The translations under genes were made by a program, and so were the position numbers. From Clostridia bacterium (GTDB lineage: Bacteria; Bacillota; Clostridia; Oscillospirales; Acutalibacteraceae), in contig JAFXFF010000012.1 of the NCBI GenBank assembly GCA_017520705.1, forward strand, positions 96,839 to 160,838: a stretch of 64,000 bases of DNA, in the 5' to 3' direction. Shown here one piece after another: positions 27,470 through 37,100 of this stretch. The notes below the pieces were generated by a model. The model saw nothing but the letters and a program-made list of their open reading frames with translations, did no database searches and was not told the origin of the DNA. Numbering within the stretch: the first letter of the stretch is position 1; every line of letters begins with the position of its first letter.

Positions 27470-28477
27470 TTAATCGTCTAAGAGTTCGAAATCCATCTGC
27501 ATACCGATGTGGGCACCGATGAGGGCATTGGTGCAGTCGGGGTCGTCCCCCTCCAGCCAAATGACCACGGTGTATTTATCCACCTCGTCCTCCTCCATAT
27601 CCTCGATAATCTGTGAGGTGATGACCAAATCGTCCTCAAAGCTATGGGGGATCAGGCGGTAGTACGTGCCACGGAGGGTCTCGTCCATCACCTCATACTG
27701 ATCGGTGGGAAGCCGATCGATGAGGGGCAGGTTGCGATAACCCACCAGGCGGCCCTCGCCGTCGGTCTGACCCTCGGCAGGCAGCTGCTCGGGGTCGTCG
27801 GTATCGCCATGGGCGTGGGCGAAGAGGGTGGCCTTGTCCTCTTGGAACAGCAGCACCCAGATTGCAGAAGATGCATCCTTACTCTCGGAATTGATGGACA
27901 GGGTGAAGCGATAGTCCACCGTGCCCTCCCCCCTCTTTGCCACGTAAAAGGTATGGGCAAAGTAGTTATCTCCATTGTGGGAGCCGTCGATATCGTTGAT
28001 ATCCAGCGGCAGGTCGGTGATGGAGATGCTGGGGGCGTCCTCCACCGGCTTGCCGTATAGGCGGGCGGAAGGCTTTTTGAAATCGATGGTATTGGAGAGC
28101 TCGAAGCCCTGCTCAAACATCTCGTCGGTCAGGTTGATGGTGAAGTGGCCCTGCATCTGGGTGACCTTGGACACTCCGTAGAGGGCGGCCATCAACAGCG
28201 CCGCGGCGCCCAGCAACGCCCACAGGGCGCGGCCGTGAAGCAGCCAGAGCAGCAGACCGAGGCCTTTATGCTTGTCGAAATACAGGCCCAGACTGGAGGC
28301 GGTGAGTTCAAACTCCTTCTTGGAGTAGGCGCCCGCGGCCTTCATATCCTCGCGCAATTTCTTGCGGCCGGCCTTGATCTCCTCTACCTCACTCTTGGTG
28401 AGGACCACACCGGCGCGTTTCTTCTTAAAAAACACGCGGTTCTGCTTGTCATTGTTGCGGTATTCGTTCTTGCCCAT
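27470..28477 (-). CDS. Type II membrane protein sharing the C-terminal W-L-E-G-x-D-x-D-C motif
   Basis: 335 residues from ATG 28477, 2 bp after the upstream TGA; an in-frame GTG at 28483 overlaps that stop. A cytoplasmic, basic N-terminal region (about 1-75) precedes one helix (about 77-98, LLHGRALWALLGAAALLMAALYG) and an external domain ending KYTVVIWLEGDDPDCTNALIG, the same closing motif as in the proteins at 18042-19373 and 23903-24910. Unlike those it lacks the SipW-type signature and keeps a large cytoplasmic tail, so it is probably an uncleaved, membrane-bound relative: a candidate anchor or assembly factor for the cleaved members. Tightly coupled to the HD-GYP/EAL-like gene. Confidence 0.65.
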   Translation of the reverse strand: MGKNEYRNNDKQNRVFFKKKRAGVVLTKSEVEEIKAGRKKLREDMKAAGAYSKKEFELTASSLGLYFDKHKGLGLLLWLLHGRALWALLGAAALLMAALYGVSKVTQMQGHFTINLTDEMFEQGFELSNTIDFKKPSARLYGKPVEDAPSISITDLPLDINDIDGSHNGDNYFAHTFYVAKRGEGTVDYRFTLSINSESKDASSAIWVLLFQEDKATLFAHAHGDTDDPEQLPAEGQTDGEGRLVGYRNLPLIDRLPTDQYEVMDETLRGTYYRLIPHSFEDDLVITSQIIEDMEEDEVDKYTVVIWLEGDDPDCTNALIGAHIGMQMDFELLDD

Positions 28478-28479
28478 CC

Positions 28480-29925
28480 TCACTCACGCTCCCGCAGCAG
28501 CGACTCGCGAATGAGCTCATCCTCCTCTACGGCGGGGCCGTTGACAGGACTGCAGACGGCGAAGACGCCGCTATCGGTGAGCCATTTGAGAGGCTGGTGG
28601 TCAGCGCAGGAGGCAAACACGGTAATGCCGCGGTCCTGCAGGGCGCGGATGTCCGAGGCGTAGACCGGCTGAGTGCCGGTCTCGGGGGACAACCGCACGT
28701 GGGAGAAGCCCCATTCCTTCAGCATGGCGGGAGACAAGGACTCGGGATGATAATCGTCCAGCAGCAGGGTCACGCCGTTGCGCAGATAGCGTCGAATGAC
28801 CTCTGCGGTGCTCTTATTGGCCTCCAGCACCGTCTTTTCGGGGATGGTGAGCAGCAGACGGGTGCGATCCACCGGCTGGTCGGCGAACAGATCCTCAAAG
28901 CGCTTGAGGTGGCTGTCGCGGCCAAAGAAGCCGGGAATGGTATGCACCAGCAGATAGGGCAGATCCAGTGCGCAATTCTGAATGCGCAGTAGGGTATCCG
29001 CCGCCTCGTAGAGGAGATAGAAGGAAACATCCACCGTCAGCTCGGTACGGGCCAGGCGGGGAGCCACCGTGGCGGCGTCCTCCAGTTCGCCATCCTTACC
29101 CGCAAACCAGGGGATGGCCTCGTAGGATACCACCCGATCCCCCGACACAGCGGGGCGATAGGTCAGACCCATGGGGCGGTCCTTGGACTTGGTCACCAGA
29201 GGAATGGTGCGGGGGATGCGCATGGTGTAGTGGATGAACTTGGTGTAGATGCCCTGGATCTTCTGCCGGCAGGCGCGGAAGACCTGACACAGCTCGGGGG
29301 AGAATGCCTTGCCGCTCTCGGCCAGGATCGCGTCCACAGCCTCGGTAAGGGGATTCTCCGATTTCATCTCGGCCGAAAGATGGTCAAACATCTTGGCCAT
29401 ACCCACGATCTGGGCGATGGGGCTGATGGCGTCGCCGGCGCGTCCCTCGGGATAGCCGGTACCGTCATACCGCTCCATGTGCTGCTGACAACTCTCGCGG
29501 AGCATCAGCCAGGGGATATTCTCGGTGGGGAACTCGCCCTGCGCGGCAGAACCGCGGCGGCGGCCGCCGGAGGTCTTCTCCTGCAGCTGCGCCACCAAAC
29601 GGCGGCCGTCGGTGGTGTACTTACGGTAGAGCTTGTGCTCCTCATCGGTAAAGCCGTTTTGGAGTATCTGATACTCCTCCGGCACCAATGCCTTACCCAG
29701 CTGGTGGTACATACCACACTTGTACGCCAGATCGGCATAGGTGGCCTGCATGCGCTCGGCGCCCGCAGGCGTCTGCGCCCCAAAACCGGAGGCGCAGGCC
29801 TCTACGTACAATGCTTGAGTATAGGCCGCGATACGAACCGACTGCTGGCGCACGACGGGTGCGAGGCCTCGGAAGGCCTCGTCCCACGTTACGTAATCGA
29901 TGCGCAATTCATTCTGTTCTTTCAC
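28480..29925 (-). CDS. Degenerate HD-GYP plus EAL-like cyclic-di-GMP-type protein
   Basis: 481 residues, GTG start with GAGGATGG upstream. Residues about 60-215 follow the HD-GYP pattern: GMYHQLGKALVPEEY (canonical LLHDIGK), and HMERYDGTGYPEG (149-161) with IAQIVGMAKMFDHL. The metal-binding HD is HQ (His74-Gln75), and the HHE triad is reduced. Residues about 290-475 resemble an EAL domain (LLLTIPEKTVLEAN; LLLDDYHPESLSPAMLKEWG, like the DDFGTGYSS loop), but no EAL motif is seen. Both halves therefore look catalytically impaired, and a binding or sensor role is inferred. No membrane segment. Sits between the cohesin-like gene (22 bp) and the type II membrane protein gene (2 bp), so it is integral to the locus. 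Confidence 0.75.
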   Translation of the reverse strand: MKEQNELRIDYVTWDEAFRGLAPVVRQQSVRIAAYTQALYVEACASGFGAQTPAGAERMQATYADLAYKCGMYHQLGKALVPEEYQILQNGFTDEEHKLYRKYTTDGRRLVAQLQEKTSGGRRRGSAAQGEFPTENIPWLMLRESCQQHMERYDGTGYPEGRAGDAISPIAQIVGMAKMFDHLSAEMKSENPLTEAVDAILAESGKAFSPELCQVFRACRQKIQGIYTKFIHYTMRIPRTIPLVTKSKDRPMGLTYRPAVSGDRVVSYEAIPWFAGKDGELEDAATVAPRLARTELTVDVSFYLLYEAADTLLRIQNCALDLPYLLVHTIPGFFGRDSHLKRFEDLFADQPVDRTRLLLTIPEKTVLEANKSTAEVIRRYLRNGVTLLLDDYHPESLSPAMLKEWGFSHVRLSPETGTQPVYASDIRALQDRGITVFASCADHQPLKWLTDSGVFAVCSPVNGPAVEEDELIRESLLRERE

Positions 29926-29947
29926 GGATATCCATCCTCATTTGAGA

Positions 29948-31114
29948 TTAGTCGTCGTTGATGTCGTAATCGATCAGGGGAGTGTGGTCGGCGGCGTTCT
30001 TCTTACGCTTGACGAAGTACAGCACAACCAACACGATGAAGATAACGTTCAGCACAGCGCTGATGATCAGCAGGATGATCCACAGCAGGTGGCGGCTCCA
30101 CACGTGGCACTTCTCGTCACACTTGGCCTCAACCTCAACCTCCTGAATGACAACCTTATCCTCGCCCAGCTTAGCCAGCTCATCCTTCAGAGCCTGGAAA
30201 GCGGCGCTCAAGCGCTCGTAAGCGGCATTGATGGCCTCCTGATCGCCGCTCTGCAGAGCAGCCTCAGCCTCGGACAGGGCCTCATACAGCTCGGTCCACA
30301 CGTCGGTCAGATCGTTCTCTTCCAGGAAAGCCTTGATCTCAGCGATCAAATTCTCCAGAGCAGAACGGTCGATGCGCACCAAAGCGGCAATAGCCTCCTT
30401 CAGAGCCTCAGTAGCCTTGTTGACCGCGCTCTGAGTCTTTGCATAGCGGGCATTCTTGGCGGCCTTCAGGGCGCTGACCAACTGAGCCCAAGAATCGGCG
30501 GTGTAATCGCTCTCGGTCAGAGCCTCAGCGATAGCGATCTGCTTGTTCAGCTCAGTGAGGTCCAGATTCGCCGCAGGCTTCTTGGTGGTAGTGGTGGCAG
30601 GCTTCTTGGTGGTGGAAGCGGGCTTCTCGGTGGGCTTGGTGGTGGGCTTAGTGGTAGGCTTGGTGGTGGGGGTCTCCTTCTTAACTACCTTGACGGTCAC
30701 GGTCTTGGTGTAGCCGGAACGGCCGGAGTAGTCCACATTGTTCTCCACCAGCTCACAGTCGGTGAAGGACACCACGCAGGTGTCGCCAATCTTGGCGTCG
30801 GCGGAAATCTTAACAGTCAGGACGACCTCGCAGGTCACCTTATCTGCGCTGGAAAGAATGAACGCCTTATCGGTGACCTTACCGTAAGAGGTAGTACCAC
30901 CGGGGGTCAGAGAGGAAAACAGGTTGCGGTTGCTGTACTCGATAGCACCGCTGACACCATAGCAGTTGTCCTCGGTAAACTTGATCTCAATGGTCTCGCC
31001 GGCAGCTGCCTCAATCACCTGAGTGTCAGGTGTGGCGGCGGAAACCGCCACACCGACATTCAGTAAACCCATCAGCGTTACCAGAGCGAGAAGCACAGAA
31101 AATACTTTTTTCAT
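29948..31114 (-). CDS. Membrane-anchored cohesin-like protein with FIVAR repeats
   Basis: 388 residues; AGGAGGAGAG precedes the ATG at 31114. Signal peptide (1-27), then a cohesin-like beta-sandwich (about 28-140: AAAGETIEIKF, GVSGAIEYSNRNLF, VVLTVKISADAKIGDTCVV). A Thr/Lys/Pro linker (about 143-185) follows, then one clear FIVAR domain (LTESDYTADSWAQLVSALKA) and a related second helical unit. A C-terminal helix (about 340-366, HLLWIILLIISAVLNVIFIV) ends in a short acidic-basic cytoplasmic tail. The cohesin domain would face outward. Cohesins bind dockerins, and the gene immediately upstream ends in a dockerin, so this is the probable cell-surface receptor for it. The cohesin call is by pattern; other beta-sandwich families are possible. 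Confidence 0.75.
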   Translation of the reverse strand: MKKVFSVLLALVTLMGLLNVGVAVSAATPDTQVIEAAAGETIEIKFTEDNCYGVSGAIEYSNRNLFSSLTPGGTTSYGKVTDKAFILSSADKVTCEVVLTVKISADAKIGDTCVVSFTDCELVENNVDYSGRSGYTKTVTVKVVKKETPTTKPTTKPTTKPTEKPASTTKKPATTTTKKPAANLDLTELNKQIAIAEALTESDYTADSWAQLVSALKAAKNARYAKTQSAVNKATEALKEAIAALVRIDRSALENLIAEIKAFLEENDLTDVWTELYEALSEAEAALQSGDQEAINAAYERLSAAFQALKDELAKLGEDKVVIQEVEVEAKCDEKCHVWSRHLLWIILLIISAVLNVIFIVLVVLYFVKRKKNAADHTPLIDYDINDD

Positions 31115-31138
31115 TGGTTCTCTCCTCCTATGCAACGA

Positions 31139-34100
31139 TTATTTAATCAGAGTGTTGTAACCGTCGTTCCAGTTGACAAACTTGCTGTCGCAGGCGGCGG
31201 TATCACGGGCATTCAGCTTACCGTCGAAGTTCATATCGGCAGCCAGAGCGCCGTTGCCCACCAGAGACAGCTCGCCAACGAAGGCGCTCTTCATCTGGGC
31301 GAGGTCACGGGCGTTCAGCTTACCGTCGCAGTTGGCGTCACCCATAATAATAATGGTATAAGTGACCTCAACCTCGGCGCCGTCCTTGTTGGCGGCCCAA
31401 ACGGTAACCGTGTCACCGGTGCAGACCAGATCGTTCTCGCCGCGGACGATCTTGCCGTTGGCGATGGTGATGGTGCTGTCGGTGGCGTTGTCAATGACAA
31501 AGTTCACATAGGAGAAATCCTTAGCCTTCAGGCCGGTGGGAGCGGAATCCAGGAAGATGTAGTGAGCCTCGGCATCCACCTTGCCGCCGCGGATGACGTC
31601 CGCGTTCTCCAGAGAGACGGTGGGCACGTGGATGAAGGGCAGACGAGCCAGCTCCTTCTGGGCAATCAGCACCTTGCCGCAGACGCCGCAGTGAGCGCCC
31701 TCGGTCTTACCGGTGGAGGTAGCGGTGGGAGCCACGGCGGGATCGATCACCACAACGTGATCCACAACGGGGATATCTTCCTGAGCTACCTGGATCTCAC
31801 CGCAACGAGAGCAGTAAATACCCTCGGTCTTACCGCTGATGGTACAGCTGGGATCCTCGGCGGGGGCAACGACCCAGTCGTGACCCAAAGCGGGAATGAT
31901 CTCCTGCGCCACGAAGACGTGGTTACAAACGGGACAGTAGGCGCCGGCGGTCAGACCGGAGTTGATACAATCGGCGGGAACGCCCTGAGCAACCGCGATC
32001 TGGTGACCGGTGGCGGGGATCTCTACGCCCACGGCCAGCACCTCGCCGCAGCGAGAGCAGACGTAGTCGGGAGTACGGCCGGGTTCGGTGCAGGTGGCGT
32101 CGTAGCCGCCCACAGGCTGGGCATCGTGACCCAGAGCGGGCACCACGGTGCCGGCATCGATCATCTCGCCACAGACGGAGCACTTAGTAGCACCGGTGAT
32201 ACCGGGATTGGTACAGTCGGGCAGAATCTCGTATGCCTCGGGAGTGTGGTGAGCAGGAATGATCTGCTGAGCGGTGAGAATCTCGCCGCAAACACCGCAG
32301 ACGAAGCCATCGGTCAGACCGGGCTCAGTACAAGTGGCGGCATAGCCGGGCACCAGAACGGGAACGTGATCCACCATAGGAATCTCCACGGCCTCCTTGA
32401 GTACGGTGCCGCAAGCGGTACAGTAGATACCCTCGGTCATACCGGGAGCAGTACAAGTAGCGTCGTAACCGGGAACGATCACGGTAGTACCCTCGTGATT
32501 GGTAGCGGGAACGAAGTCAGCCACATAGCTGTCACCGCAGTGGATACAGGTGTAGGTGGTATAGCCCTCGTTGAAACAATCGGGAGGAGTCACAACCACA
32601 TCGTACTCGTGCTCACAAACAGGAGGAACGATGGGATCTTCGGGGAAGACGGGAGTCTGAGACATCAGCTTCACGGTCAGCTTAGCGTAAGCGTCGGCGC
32701 TCTTCACGATGCCGTAAGAATAGGTACTATAAGTACCGGCGACCTTCAGACCGCCCAGAGCGTGGGAGGTGCCGTCCTTGCCGGAGTAGTCGATGACCGT
32801 GCCCACTACCTTACGGGCGACGGTATAGATGCTCTCCAGCTTCACAGCGCCGGGGGCAGTGATGCCCAGGCCCTTCAGGATGGAGGCGAAGCTCTTGGAC
32901 TTGGTGTTCTCCAGAGCAGACATTGCCTCGGCGATGGTCATCTTATCCAAAGCGGACTGCAGAGCGTCGGTCTCGGAATCGTTCAGATAGCTATTCAGCG
33001 CGTTGACCAACTGAGTGCGGCGGGCGCCGGTGGCGTTATCGGCCAGGATGGCACCCATCACAGCGGGATAATAGCCGTTAGCGGTCAGATCGATGGTCAC
33101 ATCGGCCATGACGGAACCCTCAAAGCTCAGGCTGCCGGCGTAGGTGACGTCGTTGATGGCCACGCCCAGGGTGTTGAAGGTGATGATGTTATCCATCTCA
33201 CGCAGCACATTGATCATGTAGTTCTTCTGACCAACGGGAACCTCGGGAGAAATGAACACGCGGATGTCGGTGTACTGCTTATCCGCAGCGGAGGACAGGT
33301 TCAGGGCGAAGCTGTCGTCCTCGGGGAGGTAAGACAAATAGGGGTTAAAGGCAGAGTTCTTCAGGCTGTAGTTCACCAGCTCGGTGCCATTCTGGATAGC
33401 GTCGGCCAGAGCACCGAAATCGGTGACGTCAGCCAGGAACTGGGAAGCGAAAGCGGTGATACCGTCGCAATCGATGCACTCGATAAACTTGCCCAGCAGG
33501 ACGGAGGGAGTGCGGATGGAATCGGTGATATCCATCAGGTCGATGGCATACAAGGGGTTGCCGTCTACCACCAGCTCAGAGCAGCCGTAATAGTTCATCA
33601 GCAGCTTGGCAACCAGATCCACAGCCATCACTTTGGCAGCAGACTTATCCAGAGACAGATAATCGGTGCCCAGATAGATGTCCAGATCGTCGCCGTTCTT
33701 ATTCAAGGTGTAGACACCGTTGTAGACAACGTTGTCGTCGAAGTAGTAACCATCCTCTACGTAGGCGGTGACATCGTCGGCATACTTACCGGCGGCGATG
33801 CTGATGTTGCCGCTCAGCTTACCGGTGACGGAACCGCACTTCTTGGTATCCAGAGTGCTGTCCACGATGGCCAGACGACCCTTGGCGTTAATATCGCCGT
33901 TGATGGTGTAGCCATTCAGGTTCAGCAGCACGTCGTTGTTGACCACGATGTTACCGCGCACGTCGCTCAGCAGGACGATGACAGCGTTATCGGAAGCCTT
34001 GGCGATGGCATCGGTGACCTTGCGGCTCATAGTGAACTTGTTGGTGATGCCGTCGGCACGGACATCCAGCACCAGAGCCTCATACTCGGCACCCAGGTTC

Positions 34101-37100
34101 TTCAGGGTGAAGGTGATGGGCAGGTCCACGCCGGTATCCTTCTCGGCAACCATGCCGGAGAAGTCGCCCAGCTTTACGTTGCTGTTCAGCAGCACGTTGA
34201 GAGCATCGTAGTGCAGCACGCCGCTGTACTTGTTGCCCACGGAGGAGCCGGTGCGACCGATGTGATCATAGAGATGATCAATGCTGTTGTACAGGAAGTT
34301 CAGCAGTTCCTTGTGAGACTCGATGTCGAAACGAGCAATCGCGTCGTAGAAACCGGTCTTCTTAGTCGTGTTGATGAACGTATCGGCGCTGATGTTGTCG
34401 TTCTCAAACATGGGATCGATCAGACCGAAAGCGTATTCAATAACCTTGGACAGGTCATAGGACTGCAGGTTATCCATATTGATCTGACCCACAGCCAGCA
34501 GAGCGGTCAGCGCATAAGCGTAAGCGCTGTCGGGAGCGTTAACGATGGTGTTCAGAGCGCCGTCCTTCATGTTGACGTTGACGTAGGGCAGCAGCTGCTC
34601 GGCACCCTTCTTGACCTTGGCCAGAATATCCTTCTGAGCGTCAAAGTCCTCATAAGTAACGTACATAGGAACGCTGGTGCAGTTGTTGATGTTGAAACCA
34701 TACTGCATGGTGGCCTCCATCAGCTTGCCACCCAGAGTGTTCAGGCCGTTGATGACCTTGCCGTTGGGCAGGACGATGGCGTTGCCGGCGGCGCCCACAG
34801 GGGACATACCGGACAGCTGCATCTCCTTGATGTTGCCGTTGGACTCGATCATAGCAGCCAGAGCATCCAGACCCAGACCGCTGTTGAGCAGCATATTGAT
34901 CATGGACTGGACATACAGCTTCAGCTCGCCGTCGGCGTTGAGGCCGAACAGGGGGTTGCCGTTGAGGCCCACATAAGACAGATCCTCAATGAGGGTCATC
35001 ATCTCATTGGCCAGAGAGCCGGGAGACAGCTGGCTGAACTTGCTGGTCACACGCAGGACCACAGCCAGATTGCCGTTGGCATCGGTCATGGGAATGAAAG
35101 CCAGAGCCGCATTGTTGCCATCCACGAGGCCGGAGTTGGTCAGAGCTACGTTCAGCTTCTCGATGAAGGTCAGCAGGTTGGCCTTGTTGATGTCGATGAG
35201 CTCGCGGGTGATAAGCAACTCGCGATCGGCACCGAACAGAGCGTCGATGGCCTCGATGGAGGTGCCCAGAGCGAAGTTCTCCAGAGCACCGGCGGCCACC
35301 TCAACTCTGCTACCGCCGACGTAGTAGATGTACTTCATACCATTGTCGCCGGTACCGGGCAGGGTGATGGTGTAAGCGTCGAAAGCGTACAGGATCTGAT
35401 CCTCTTCGCCATCGATCTTAACGGTGTAAGAAATGGGGCTCAGAGCACCGGTGTAAACCAAACCGTTCTCGCCCAGACGGACGTCGGTGGTGGGCAGATC
35501 GATGTCCGCCACATAGTACTCAGCGTTGGGGATGGTGGCCAGCAGAGCCTCGTACATAGCACGCAACTCGGCGGCGGAAATGTCGGTGCCCACGCGAGCG
35601 AAGTCCTCGGACTTGTAGGTCTGCACCACGCCGCCATTCTTATTCTGCACCTTGATAACGATGCTGTAAGAAGACTGGCCGGGAGCGGCGGCAGACAGGA
35701 CCTGCTGCATGGTAACGGTACCGGACACAGAGCCATGGTAGGCAGTGGTGCCCTCGCCGGTCACGATGGCCAGCAGATTATCGATGAAAGCGCTGTTGGT
35801 ATTCACCAGAGCATTGACAGGCTTGAGGTTGGTAGCCTTCAGCTGATCCAGAACGGTCTCAACGCGGGCGCCCTCACTCTCCATACCCATCTTGGCCAGG
35901 TACTCCTGTACGGGAGGATCGTTCCAAATGATGGGCAGGTTCTTGTTCACCAGGTCAATCTGCTTCTGGATGTTGGCAGCGTTCTGACCCTTGTAGTAGT
36001 AGGCCAGACCGCCGTTCTCGCTCATATACTGAGTGAGGTAATCATACAGGAAGGTGTTGCCGGTGGTGGGGTTCATAGCCAGATCGGTCATCTCTTTCAG
36101 AGCGGCCTTGGCGGTGGGAGTCAGCTCCACAGTAGAGGTGACGGTGCCCAGCAGAGTGCTGTTCACACGGCCCAGGTTGTTGTAGAAGTTGTTCTCGTTG
36201 CACAGCTTATCCAAAGCAGCCTTCTGCAGGGCGGTATCCTTAACCAGAGTGTCGGCCAGGTTGACCAGATTGGACACCAGAGCGGCATCCAGACCGGCGA
36301 TCTGCAGCTGATACACCACCTGAACGCTGGTGAACAGCTCGTCGCACTCGAAGTAAGCGGTGTAAACACCGTTGCCCTCTTCAACCAAAGCAAACTCAGC
36401 GCCGGTGCCGTTAACCAGCACGGGGTAAGCGCTTACAGGCACCCAAGCGGCTTCGCTGTTCAGCAGGCCGGCGTGCATGGACTGGGCGGTCAGCTTGTAG
36501 CCCTCGCCATCGGCGGTCACAGCAGTCAGCTTATCGTTGCTGTCGGGGGTGCGGAAGAACAGGGTGTCAACCAGCAGGGCACCGCTGTTGAGCACAGCCT
36601 TCTCCTTGGCGCTCAGAGAGATACCGGGCACCAGGCTGGAAGCGATCACCTCGGACAAGGTCTTGGCCTCGATGGCCTTGCCCTCTTCACGGGTGACCTG
36701 AATGTCCTTCACGATGCGAACGATGGTGTTCTCACGATGAGACACGCCGTCGATCTTATACTCGTAGGACTTGCTCAGCTCAGCGGGACGGGGCAGACGC
36801 CAGTTGTAGCCGTAGGGCACAACCACGTCGGTGTCCCAGGATCTGTCAATGGTGTAGGTCTTGGGAACGTAAGTGATGGTGTAGTGGATATCGCCGGTCA
36901 GGTCACCCAGCTCCACAGTCTCACCGGAAGCGTTGGTAATGACAACCACACGGTTGTAGTTGGCAGCACCCACATTGTAATAGCTATCCCAAGCATTCAG
37001 AGCAGCAGCCTCGATACCATTGGCATCGATGGCGGCCAGAATGTCGGCGGCGGCAGTGTTCTTATCCATGGGGAAGTCGGTGCTGAACACATCCAAGGCC

